The notes below the pieces were generated by a model that saw nothing but the letters and a program-made list of their open reading frames with translations, ran no database searches and was not told the origin of the DNA. Of a DNA stretch of 34,555 nt, positions 22,109 through 34,050 are shown one piece after another (the first letter of the stretch is position 1; every line of letters begins with the position of its first letter). The stretch is from Ichthyophthirius multifiliis (Eukaryota; Ciliophora; Oligohymenophorea; Hymenostomatida). Position numbers and translations under genes: made by a program. The stretch is taken from contig NW_004086691.1 in the NCBI RefSeq assembly GCF_000220395.1, positions 1-34,555 of the forward strand, read 5' to 3'.

Positions 22109-25094
22109 TCAAAAATATAGATTATATAATTATTATTTTAATATTTTTAATGTTTCTTTTAATAAGATTTAATTTTTAAAAAAAAACTTGATTTTTTTTA
22201 AAAAAAAGCATCAAAAAATTCCTAATTTTATTTTCCGTTTAAAAAATCGCCACTTTCATTCCCAAATCTTCCCTTATTTTTTTCCAAAAAATCCTAAAAA
22301 TCATCCTCTTAATAACGTTGAAAAAAAGAATCAAAATCATCCAAAAAAAATCTTCTATTTATATAAAAAAATACAATATTTTCATAATAAATACACATTT
22401 GTCTATATTCACAATTCCTACTGCCTATTAATACTATACAATTTTCCCATTTTTTATTTATTTCTTCTAAAAAACCTAGTCCTATACTTAAATTATCTTC
22501 AAAGCAAGAACTTGAGCATAATTCATCGATCAAAATTAAACAATTATCCCTATTTATTTATATAGTTTTTTTTATTTTATTTTAAAAAATAAAATATATA
22601 TATAAATATATATATATTTATTTTTATTAATTCACTTTATTTATTAGTTATTATATATCATTGATTATAAATCTAAAATTTCAGCTGTAAAACCACTTTT
22701 AGATGTTTCGAGATTTTCTTAGGAAAAAAATTTCGATAATATCACATTTTTAGGCGTAAAAATAGCCTTTTAAGCTGGTACAAAGCATCCTATTTATCCG
22801 AAAATATGAATTATTGCTATAGTTTTTAATAATAGGGTTTTCCCTGAGGAGTTGTTACCTATAAAGAATAGGAAATTGTTAATATCAGAAGCAAAAAGGT
22901 CATTTTTTTGTACATTTTATTTCTAGAAAGGCAGAAAAGGGTGAAAGAAATTCTCTAAAAGCAACACATTGGGCTCTTTTTGGAAAAAGGGGAGGGTTAA
23001 AGGGAAATTCTATGTGTTAAATAAATAATAGAATGCAAAAAATGATAAAGATACATCTATTTCATTCAAAAGTTCATTTATTTTAAAAATTAATGAAATA
23101 TTAAGTTATATTTTTTCCTATATATTTATTATTTATTATACTAATAATTATATTATTTTATGTTTATTTTCCTTTATTCTATTATTTAGTTCAGCGAGTG
23201 TTTTTGTTGTAAAAATTATAGACTAGTTTTCTTTTTTATAGTTTATTTCTATTATGTTTTCTCCTAAAATCTCCTCTAAATTTTATAAATCAAGATTTTC
23301 CTGCATTTTTATTTATAAATAAAAACCACGAATTTCATTATCTTTTAATAAAATGGAAATCTTTTCATTTTTTATTTTCTATATATATTCACTATATATG
23401 TCATCTATCATTTATCTCACAGAACTATATTTAAGTCTTTCTATGTCTAGGAAGTCTTTTTCGTCATTAGTACCTCTTAATAGAAATAATAGAGCCTCTT
23501 ATTGACTTTTTTTAGATGTTTATTATATATATTTTTCGTCTAGGAAGTCTTTTAGGCTTCCTTTTAATAGAAAAAATTCATGGCTTTATAAAATTTTAGT
23601 TAATTATAAAAAAGCGGAATTTTCTGATATATAATCGTCATCGCTTGTATTATTATGTGTTTTTTCTAATAAAGGAAAAAAGTTAATTAATTTTATAGAA
23701 AAAAGAGAGCATTTTTGTAAAAAAAAATTCAGTTTAAAAATATGTAAAAGTTGATTTTTTATATGAGAAAAATCATTAAAATTATTAGAATTTTTTTATA
23801 AAAATTTCAAAGCGACATTTTCCATATCTTTAAAAATTTTTAAAAAGCCTTAAATTTCTTTAGATTTTTCTTTATTTTTTACTAAAAATCTAACTAAATT
23901 CTACCTTTCTTTTATTTTTTCTATTTTATTAAAAGCCTAAAGCATATTAGACCTCAAAAGTCTTTTCCCTCCGACAGTCTAGCAATTAAAAAGTGATAAA
24001 AGGGACTTTTTTTCATCATTCTCTGATAATATTTCTAAATCTAATATAGTTTAGGGATGCGTTACTAGAATTTCATCTACCTAAAATATCTCTATTTAAA
24101 GTATTTCTTTATTGAATACTATATTTAGGCTCATTTCTGCCCATTATAGTAATGCATTTAAAGCCGCGAAAGCTACATAAAGTGAATTAAGGGAAAAATT
24201 GGAATAAAAAGGTAGATTTTTTTAGGATTAAAAGTATATTTATTCCCCTTTAGTTTCATCAAAAAAGTTTCTTTTTATAAGTTTTAGAATAAATAAGTTA
24301 GATGATTATTTTAATAAATGAAATAATTATGTATTTTCTTAAGTTTTGGACATTATAATTTCCTAAGGAGAGTATTTTTAGATTGTGGAAAGTGTATATA
24401 TATACATTAAACGATCCATTATTTAAGAAATATAGATTTTTCCAGTTTCTTTATTATATATAGCAATTCCTACTTAATTTGCATGATTTTCAATTATGGA
24501 AATTAAATGAATTTTCTAATCATGGGTATTTCTGTATATTGATGTTTTTTTAATATTTTGTTTTTTTTAAGGATGAGAATTTTCAATTATATTGGACGAT
24601 AATTGTTATTATATGAATTTGTTGTTTTTTTCTGTATTTTAGTTAAATATTGAAGAATTTCTATATTTTTATTTTATAAGTCTTTCTGAACTTTATTAAG
24701 CTGAAGAAAAGTTTATTTATTTATTTTTTATATTGTTACTATCTGTCTATTTAGATGATTTTAATTTCTCGAATTAAAAAAGGGAAGAATTATCCTAATT
24801 TTATTAATAAAAAGCGTTATTTTCAGATTATTAAAAAGAAGATTCATTATTTATTTAATGTTATTAGAAATATGAAGACTCGTTATTTTAATGCTATTAT
24901 AAATAGGAAGATTCATTATTGTTTTAAAGTTATTAAAAACAAGGTATGTTATTTTAAAGATTTTATAAATATGAAGAATTGTTATTATGTTAAGCAAGTT
25001 CGGAAGTCTAATATTAAGGAGTCAAAAATTATAAATTTTAAGATGTTTTTCTTTCTATTGTGGATATGGAAGGATTATTTATAATCGAATTCAT
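22109..25094 (-). CDS. MSH4: MSH4-like meiotic MutS homologue, diverged ATPase
   Basis: MutS-family protein that in other eukaryotes pairs with MSH5 to stabilise meiotic recombination intermediates; it does not repair mismatches. Minus-strand exons are 25094-22636, 22549-22188 and 22155-22109. Intron 22635-22550 is clear; the 32-nt gap 22187-22156 may instead be an indel in the A/T runs there. About 955 aa. The start is the ATG at 25094-25092, followed by N/Q/S/E-rich degenerate repeats. MSH4 hallmarks: SPQEIIMSKT, FFDETKG, LEILSEND..SLLSLFNCQTVGGKRLLRSN, LDIERLKYSSVRQMIDDIY. The ATPase is unusual: P-loop GNNSSGKT instead of GPNMSGKS, Walker B LILIDELCSSSC in place of DELGRGTS, and no TH after it (VLIGSRNCEY). 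A 24-nt intron-like stretch (GTATAATAAATAA..TATAG) near 23110-23133 is in frame without a stop, so its splicing is undecided. Confidence 0.85.
24770..24991 (-). repeat. Degenerate 11-12-codon tandem repeat in MSH4 N-terminus
   Basis: About seven imperfect units on the minus strand with consensus NNESSYLQQHQ, 30-36 nt each. At the DNA level the plus strand shows repeated gaagattcattatt-type blocks. The reading frame is the MSH4 frame. Confidence 0.75.
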
Positions 25095-27567
25095 GTTTTT
25101 TTTATTCTGTTTAATTTTTTTTTTTTAGTATATTGATAATATATTAATTTAGTGAAAAAAAATATTTTTAGTAAAGTTATTTAATAAATATTTGATTTTT
25201 TAGTTAGTTTTTTTATTTTATTATATAAATCACTTGTGTTACTTGTGTTATTAATTAAAAAATAAATAAATACAATTTTAATTGATTAAATATAAATTAT
25301 TTATTTATCTTTTTTAAATAAATATATATTTAGATATTATTAATTATTTTTGTTTAGAAAATATAAAATACATTTTTTCATTTTTATTTAAACTTTATAT
25401 GATTTTTAAAAAACAAACAAATACAATTAGTTTAATAATAATAGTTTATGTAATTTTTTAAAAATTAATTATTATTAATTTAGTAATTGTTTATCTTATA
25501 TAATGTGTTTGGTTATATTAAAAGCCTTAAATTTAATATCATTATCTTTAAGTAAAAATATAATAAATTAAAGATGAATTATTTAATATATATAAAACAC
25601 ATATTATTTTTGGATTAAAATACATGTTTGTTTTAATTGAAATTATTTATAAATAAAAAAATAAGAATATAATTTAAAAAAAAAAAAAAAATTGTTAGAA
25701 ATAAAAAAAAATATATAATTATAATTTATTTTTACAAATAAAAATTTTCTAATTTTTTTTATTATTAAATTTATATTTTTTTTAGAATTAATTAATTAAA
25801 ATAATTTAAATTTAATAATTTTAAAAATAATATTAATTGAATTAATTTTAATAAGGAAAATATTAAAAAAAAGAAAATATTTAAGTTTAAAGAAAAAAAG
25901 ATATATAATGTTTTTTTTTTTTAAATAATAATTAAATATTTATAAGAAAATATGTAATGGTAATGTTCAATAGAATTAAAATAAATAATGTTATATATAA
26001 AAATAAATTATATATATAAAATATAATAAATAAATATTTTAAAATAAATATTCGAAATTATAAAATAAAAGATATTAATTATCTTTATATGAAAAAAATA
26101 TTATTTTTTAAAAAAGATTAATTTTATATATAGAAAAAAATAATAGTATAAATAAATATATTTGTATATTTAAATTATATTTATTTTTAGGTGTATTAAT
26201 TTGAAAAAATAAATATTATACTATATTTAAAATTAATAATATAATATAAATTAGATATTTTTATAATAATATATATATTAAATAATTTATTTAAAAAATA
26301 TATTTGTAAATTAATATTATTTATTTATTTTTTTATAAAATAAAAACATTATATTTTTTTTATACATATAAGAATATATATAAATATAATGAAAATTTTA
26401 TATTATATTTAAATATATATATATATTATATTCATTTAATAAAATAAATTTTCTATTTCTAAAAAAATTTCTAATGATATAAATATATAAACTTTATTTA
26501 AAAATATTTTCAGTCAAATATATATATATATTTATTATATATTTGTTAATAAACTTAAAATAAAAAAATTATAAAATAAGATATTTTTAGTTAAAAAGAG
26601 ATTAGAAATTCTGTTTTTTTATCAAATGAACATAATTAATATTAATTTAAAAATGCATATTTATTAGAATATAAGTTTTAATTTCTTTTATAAAATAGAT
26701 ATCATATTTCATCATAATAATTCATATTTAATAATTCAAAACTTATTTAAAAAATAAATTTCAGATATATAAAATATATTTAAATACTTTTATATCTATA
26801 TTAATGGAAAAATATGAAACTAATAATAAAACAAATAGTTTTTTTTTTAATAGTCGTCGTAAATCCTTTATTTTTTTATTATTTTTTAAATACATTTTAA
26901 AAATGCTTATTTTATTGATTATTTTGATAAAATTTAAACTTAAATGATGTGCTATTTTTCCTTTAAATAATTATGATTTTTTATTTAAAAGTTGGTAAAT
27001 AATGTATAGTTTTTATAAAATTAAAAATAAACTTGTCTTTAATATATAAAGAAAATAATATTATACTATTTTAGAACATTTTAAATATATTAATATAGTT
27101 TAAAAAACTTAATTGAATAATATTTATTTTTTAAGTTTATTATTTATATGTAATATGATTTTTATTTTAGTTTTTAATATATATATATTGTATTAAGTAT
27201 TATTATTATTTTATTTATTTTAATAAGCCAATTTAATATTAAATTAAATAATAAAATATTATATATTATTAATTATCATGTAAATAAATTAAATTTTATA
27301 AGAGTTATTTAAGCTGAAAAAAATATTTTTCTTAATATTTTTATTAATAAATCTAAAATATATTAAATAATATTTATTACTTTAAATATAAAAAAATATT
27401 ATAATTTTATATAAAATATATATTCTTTTATTTAAATGTATTTTATATTTAAAAAAAGGAATATTAATTTTTTTTTATTAATATAAAATATTTTATATTA
27501 AAAAAAAAAATTTATTATATTTTTATATGTATTTGATTTTTTTTTTTTTTATAAATTATAATATATA
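25095..27567. other. Long A+T-rich spacer
   Basis: About 2.5 kb upstream of MSH4 and downstream of the next coiled-coil gene. It is dominated by A/T runs and short AT tracts. The only open stretch worth noting is the small frame at 26804-26947. Confidence 0.6.
26804..26947 (+). CDS. Possible small membrane peptide, 47 aa
   Basis: ATG 26804 to TGA 26945-26947. A polar Asn/Lys/Arg start (KTNSFFFNSRRK) is followed by one hydrophobic stretch of Leu/Ile/Phe. No homologue recognised and no supporting context in a 2.5-kb spacer, so it may be chance. Confidence 0.2.
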   Translation: MEKYETNNKTNSFFFNSRRKSFIFLLFFKYILKMLILLIILIKFKLK

Positions 27568-28458
27568 TCAGTCTATTCTTTATAATTCTTAAATTATTTA
27601 ATCTTTAACAATTAATTATTAATTTAAAAGATCAACATCTTTTTATTTGACTATAAGAGAGTTTATTTTATCATCGAATTCTGAGAGAGTTCCTTTATAG
27701 TTTTATATAATTTTAAAAACCATATTAATATTATCTATTGGTTCATTTATTTTTTCTTTTAATTATAATAATTCATGTTCATTTTATTCTAAAATGAAGG
27801 ATATTTCTTCATTTTCTTATTATAGTTTTTAATTATCTTATTCTTTTTCTTCATATTTTTTTAAAATTTCTTCATATTTTTATTTATAGTCTAAACTAAC
27901 TTATATAATTTCTTACATTTTTGTTTAATAAATATTCTTTTTTTCATTTAAAAAATTCACTTCATATTCTTTATACTATATATATAAATATAAATTAAAT
28001 TTTATATATATTTCATATACTTCTAATTTTTCTTCATAAATAATTAATTATTTTTATAAATTCTAAAAAGCATCATTAAATTTTTTATTTAAATGTTCGT
28101 TTTTTAACTCTTATTAATATAATTATTAAATTAAACTATTTTTTTCATTTTCTAAATTTTGTATTTATTCATTTTCTTATAATTAATATGTGTTTTTTTG
28201 TATTAAATTATCTATATTTAAACATATTAATTATTCTAAATAGTTATTTTAATTATAATTATTTTCTTCATAATCGTAAAATGTTAAATTTTGTCCTTAT
28301 TCGATTATTTAAGGAGTTTTATACTCTTAGAGTTATTTTTCAAGTTCTTATATTCTGGTTTATTGTTATATTATTATATCTTCTAATGAAATATATTCTT
28401 TATTATTATTTTTTTCATTTTCAAAAAATAAGCAACATTCAGAATTTTAAAATTTCAT
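27568..28458 (-). CDS. Coiled-coil protein, about 281 aa
   Basis: Not recognised by family. Minus-strand ATG 28458-28456, TGA 27570-27568. The frame is open throughout, but 28020-27976 (45 nt, GTATATG..TATAG) looks like an intron that is in frame and stop-free. Removing it deletes a Y/L/I-rich insert and restores a continuous heptad pattern (281 aa spliced, 296 aa unspliced). The protein is Glu/Lys/Gln/Asn-rich with long predicted coiled coils (for example QELEKQLQEY, KYEEKEQDNQKLQQENEE) and no membrane segment or signal. Likely structural or scaffold-like, from composition only. It lies upstream, in the same orientation, of a long spacer and downstream of uL2. Confidence 0.7.
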
Positions 28459-28773
28459 TTTTTTAAAAAATTTAATAAATAATAAATAGTTTTATTTGTA
28501 AATCAATTTAATTATGTTTTTTTAAAATAAATTATTTGTATTTATATTTAATTAACAAAAAAAAAATCAGTATTGCCTATATGTTGATTTCATATTATTT
28601 TCATAATCCTTTAACAAACCATCATTTTTTTATATACAATTTTTTATATATTTAATTTTTAAATATTATGCATAACATAGAAAGCTATATTTATATATTA
28701 ATAAATATTATTGACAAAAAAAAAATAAGTAAAAACACATTAAATATATAATATTTTTATGGGTTTTAATAAA

Positions 28774-28804
<31 letters not shown>

Positions 28805-29000
28805 TATTATAATAAATTAATAAATTAATAAATATATTATTGAAAAAATATAGTTTAAATATATATTTAATTAAAAGAAAAAAAAAATTAACATAAAAAA
28901 AATATTCCATATATAAAATTTATACATTCCAAATAATAATAATAATAAAAAAAAAAAAAGGATAAACAGTTTTTCTTTTCCTACAAAATTAAAAAGAAAC
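28459..29000. other. A+T-rich spacer
   Basis: 542 nt between the coiled-coil gene start and the uL2 stop. AT tract at about 28770-28798 and A-runs; nothing else seen. Confidence 0.6.
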
Positions 29001-29901
29001 TCAAACACCGCCAGCAGCTGCACTTTTCATTGCTAATTTTTCCTTTTAACCACCTCTAATAAGCCCAGTTCTTCTAGCTCCTCTTAAACCAACTTTCTAC
29101 CCAGGACAAGATTACTTAGAAACAGTCGAAGGATGACCAATATGTTATTAATTACCACCACCATGAGGATGATCTACAGGATTCATTGCTACACCTCTAA
29201 CTTTAGGCCAATTTTTTCTCTTTTTGGCATATTTATGGTATTGATTACCGGCTTTTAAAATTGGTTTATCGGTTCTACCACCTCCGGCGACAACACCAAT
29301 TGTTGCTCTGCAATCTCCATTGATAGTTTTTCTACATCCGGAAGGTAATCTGATTCTGGTCTTACTTCCGTCTTCTGAATGACCGATAATTGTTGCATAT
29401 GTTCCAGAAGCTCTAGAATATGCACCTCTGTCACCTACTTTTTCTTCTACATTGCATACTACGGTACCTTCAGGAATTTTGTTTATTGGGAGGACATTTC
29501 CTACAGATATACCAGCTTTAAGGCCACAATATACATATTGGCCTGAATATTAGCCTTCTGCGGCGATGAAATATTCCTTGTTATGTTTGTATCTGTATGG
29601 ATCTTTAAAATCTACTTTAACTAAAGGACTATATATATTTAATAATTATATTATATATATTTTTTTTTCAATTTATGTTTATTTACGCGCCACGACCGGG
29701 TTCATGTAAAACTTCTCTAACACAACCTCTAATATAACTATTTTTTTATTATTTTTTGTGTTTAAAATGAATAAAAAATTACCCTTATCTTTCAGCATAA
29801 TCGTATACACGATATTATGCGGGGGCTATTCTACCACTTTTGTGAGATTTAAAGACACCATTTGCACGCCCTTTTCTTTAAGCTCTTATGACTTTTCCCA
29901 T
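29001..29901 (-). CDS. RPL8: 60S ribosomal protein uL2 (RPL8)
   Basis: Universal large-subunit protein at the peptidyl-transferase centre. Minus-strand exons are 29901-29783, 29737-29687 and 29628-29001. Introns of 45 and 58 nt split codons at conserved glycine and alanine residues; total 798 nt, 265 aa, the normal eukaryotic size. It begins [17 protein letters not shown] and carries [74 protein letters not shown] and the hallmark [20 protein letters not shown], whose histidine lies near the catalytic centre. The C-terminus ends KSAAAGGV before TGA 29003-29001. G+C content is clearly higher than the neighbours, as expected for a highly expressed gene. Confidence 0.97.
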
Positions 29902-30105
29902 TTTTTTAACAGAGATTATTTTTTTTTTAATTTTTTTTTTTTATTTATTTAGAAAAAAATCTTATATTGCTTTTTTTTATTTTTGAATTAATTTTACCTT
30001 TTTTATTTTTATATTTGTTCTTTTTTTTGTTTTATTTTAATAAATATAAATAAAACAAATATATAACTAATATTAAATATTATAATTAGTTTTATAAAAA
30101 AAAAA

Positions 30106-30628
30106 TCAATTTTAATATAAAAATAAAAGAATAAAAAAGACTAAAAATCCTACAAAAACACTAATAAAATCCTTCAAAGTAATAACCTACCTCATAATTT
30201 TTTTCTCTTCGTTCGGATAACAATATTATTAAACTACTCTAAAAGTATGTAAAGGTAGCCAAGTTGCAGCACAAATTAATAAAACTTTTACAAAAAACTC
30301 AGAGGTTATTTATTCAGTATTAATATAATTATTTAAGAATAAAATACTAAGTAAATAAGTTAAAAAAGTAAATAATTAACTAATAATCATTGCCATATGT
30401 AATTTATGTAACTTTTAAATTTATAAATATGAAAAAATATAAATTAATTTTACTTAAGAATAAACATTTAATAATTCAATAAATATAAGAGCTGTGAATG
30501 TAATAGTTATAATACTTAAAAAAGTATCTTAGAACATAGTTACAGCTAAAAACATAATAGCAGAACCCTTAATTAAAAATATATATTAAAACAAATATAA
30601 AAAAAATAAAAAAGGGTTTAATAATATA

Positions 30629-30687
<59 letters not shown>

Positions 30688-32131
30688 TATAATTTATTAT
30701 ATATATATATATATTTATAATTACCTAATATATACTAATCCATATCCATAAAATACTTGTTTTAGTATTCATTTTTCTATTTTTCTATAAAGTTGTATAC
30801 AATTATGGATACTAAAAAGCCATTTCTTATGAAATATCCTCATCAAAAATCAAACAAAAAACTGGTAAACTGGTATAAAACGTCGCATATCCTAACATAA
30901 GCATTCCATTATATATTGGAATAGCCACAAAATAAAAAATGCTACTGAAAATCATTTAAATAATACTAATAATTAATCCCCTGTGTATAACAAATAGACT
31001 TAATGTTGTTGCTTATATATTTTTAGATATATTATATAAATATTTATTTTATATATATATATATATATTATTACCTTTTTTATATGAATTTCTTCCATGC
31101 CATAAAAGAAGACATTTTAAATAACGAAATTCTAATATAGAAAAATCTGAGGCTAATGCAGCTTATTTTCCTTCTTTTCCGACTATACCTACGCCTACAT
31201 GTGCACATTAGATCATTCCGACATCATTTCCACCATCTCCTACACATAAAACTCTTTTATTTGTATATTTTTTTATACATTCAGTTACTGAAGCTTTTTA
31301 TTTTGGGGCACATCTACAACAAATTACAGAAGGTGCTTAAGTCGCAGTTTCGAAAAAAAGCTTATCACATGAAGATATTATTTTACAAAGGGAAGTTCCA
31401 TCAATTAATAAGACACAGTTGGCTTTATGGGAAAATTACTGGATCATTTCTCTCAAAACCATTTCGTCTGTTTAATCAATTATCTCGAATATTTCCTAGT
31501 TAACACTCTTTAAACCAGCACTAACTGCTATACATTTTGCTGTTTCGACCTTGTCACCGGTCAACATCCATACTTTAATACCTCCTTGACGTAGATTTTC
31601 GATAGTGTTGCAAACTTCTTCTTATAACTTGTCTTCAACACCTGTAATACCGATTAATTCCATGTTTGTTTCGAGTTCAGAAGCTATATTTCGAATTTAT
31701 TAATTTCTATCTTAAAGAGATTCTTGTGCTTATTTATATTTTTCTTTCCATATAGCATAAAATTCCTCAGATATGCATTTTTAGGCAAAAACTAGAGTTC
31801 TTAAGCCTTCCCTAGCTAAATTATCACAGTCATCATTTACAAAAGATTTAAAATAAGGATTTACTTTCTACATCATAATAGTATCCGCACCTTTTAAATA
31901 ATAAATTATTTTACTAGATGGTTGATGCCTTAGAAGTATTCCCATGCTTTTAGTTTCAGAAGTAAATGGAAAAATAGCTAGTACTAAGAATGTTTCTTAC
32001 GTATTATTTGCATTTAAAATAACTATTTATTCCTCACTTCTTTATTCTAATCGCATATTTAAACTTTCTGAAAATTTTACTAAAGCATGTTCATCAGGAC
32101 TAGATGCCTAAAAATTTATAATTATATATAT

Positions 32132-32188
<57 letters not shown>

Positions 32189-34050
32189 TTACTTAGTATG
32201 TTTTTTCTCCATTTTCTATTACAGGAGTTACATTGTGACATACTGATAATGCTGTGAAAACATCTCTTATTATAAGTTCGTTCTTACGTCTATTTTTTTT
32301 ATTTTCTTGGTTTTCTCCATTTTCTATATCAGGCAATGGTGAATTGAATTTTTAACACATTTTAATTAAAGTATTTTTTATTTCAGGTAGATCTTCAATT
32401 GTATATTGTTTTTCGTTTATAACAATTTTTTTAAAAATCATGTCGTTCTGAGTTAAAGTGCCTGTTTTGTCTGCTAAAAGATATTAAATTCTGCCTAATT
32501 CTTCCGGAATATTTGAATTTCTAGCTACTGTTCCTTTAATAACAGGATCATTTTAAATTCTATATGAAAAAAAACTTTTCGCGAAATCATTATTTACTCT
32601 TAAAGATATTGGAATAATTGAACTTAATAATAATAAATATCTTTATTAAAAAAAAAAATAATATTAATATAAAAAAAAAAATATATGAAATATATACCTA
32701 AAATATTAAATAAACCAAAATTTACTAAAACCATTAAAAAATATCATTAAAAAAGACAATATACACATAAAATAAAAAAGTACTTTTGAAAGCTAATTAA
32801 CTTCTTCATCGAATTTTCCAAATTTACTTTAAGGATTTTATTAATTCATGGCTATTCGAGTTTCTTTACCTGTAAAAAGGACTAATCCCCATATATTTCC
32901 AGTTGCTAATATTGTGTTTGTCCATAAAGTGTTTTCTAAATTTAAACCTTCTTATATTTCATTGTTCTTATATAAGCCTTGGAATTCATATATGTTTTCA
33001 CATGGCGGATTTATTTATACATAACTGCCTAAATTAAATAATTTTAGACCATCATTATATTATACTATGCCTATTTATTATAATTATTATTATATGTAAA
33101 AATAAAATTACTCTAAGTATGTCTTATTGCCCTTCTGACTTTCCAATCAGTTTCTCCATCTAATTGATCTGTTCTTATGAAAACAGTTCCTGTAGGCTCT
33201 GATGTATTTAAAAGTAATAAATCTGCAGGAATTCTTTACTTAGTTTCGACGCGAATTATTTAACCAGTTTTTAAATTACCACTTCTTATTTTTTTAATTT
33301 TACCTTTTACTATTACATCATATAATGAAGAATTTGCTTCTTTATCTCTTTTATATCTTTTGTAATCATCATAACCATCTTTTAACATTGTTAAAATTAA
33401 AACAAATGCAAGAGGAGCCACATAAGTAAATAAAAAACCTATAAAAATTATATTTGTGTATAGATGTTATAAAAAAAAAAAAAATTTAATATAAATGTAT
33501 ATAAATATAAAAATATATAAATATATATATATATATATATCAATTTATATATATATATATATATTAAAATATATTATTTTACCTACAGTCAATGCAGGAA
33601 TAATTTAAGAAATACATATAAGAAGATAAAAAAAATTAAAAAAAAACTTAAATTAATTATATAGTACAAATGGAACAAATGTTAATATGTTATATTTTTG
33701 GTTTTTGACTAGATTTTTAACATAGTTTTTAGGTTCAGAAATACCATCAAAATATATAAAACGTTCTTTTTCTTTTTTTGGTTATTTTTTGAACTTTTAA
33801 ATAAATTTTTAGAAACAATTTTATTTCTGCTTTTTTATTTTTTATTTGTTTATTTTTTACTTTTTTATTTTTATTTTTATTTTTTTACATTATATGGTTG
33901 TTTTATAAATTATTCATATTCTATATTTGCATCAATATATTATTTATCTCCACTGTTATCGGACGAATCTACGTTTTATTATTAATGTAATTGAATTTCT
34001 ATTTCTGGACCATCTTATGAACTATCTATGTATTAATTATTTTTTATCAT
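30106..34050 (-). CDS. P4-type ATPase, ATP9/Neo1 class (phospholipid flippase)
   Basis: Aminophospholipid-flippase family protein of the Golgi/endosomal Neo1-ATP9 class, which needs no CDC50 subunit in other eukaryotes. ATG 34050-34048, TGA 30108-30106. Introns: 33888-33830, 33582-33439, 33111-33071, 32697-32641, 32192-32108, 31074-31012, 30724-30568, 30453-30412; exons total 3297 nt (1098 aa). Class-specific motif [15 protein letters not shown] replaces TGES; others are [22 protein letters not shown] (Asp near 32470), [41 protein letters not shown] and [10 protein letters not shown]. Ten membrane segments fit. The first intron (59 nt) may instead be one base missing from T7 33773-33779, which would give a smoother basic N-terminal reading. 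The C-terminus carries an extra hydrophobic tail ([17 protein letters not shown]) that could be retained intron sequence. Confidence 0.93.
30634..30682. repeat. AT-dinucleotide tract in flippase intron
   Basis: Nearly pure AT repeat in the 157-nt intron 30724-30568. Confidence 0.85.
32120..32182. repeat. AT-dinucleotide tract in flippase intron
   Basis: Interrupted TA/AT repeat filling most of the 85-nt intron 32192-32108. Confidence 0.85.
33516..33566. repeat. AT-dinucleotide tract in flippase intron
   Basis: Two AT blocks split by caattt inside the 144-nt intron 33582-33439. Confidence 0.85.

Noticed and set aside
22188-22565. Plus-strand open frame of 125 codons
   Set aside because: Antisense to the MSH4 Walker B exon (LILIDEL), which is clearly coding on the minus strand.
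24755-25084. Plus-strand open frame with repeated KIHY-like peptides
   Set aside because: It is the antisense shadow of the MSH4 N-terminal NNESSYLQQHQ repeats, which run in frame into conserved MSH4 sequence.
31156-31503. Plus-strand open frame of 115 codons
   Set aside because: Antisense to the P4-ATPase P-domain, which carries TGDK and GDGGND on the minus strand.
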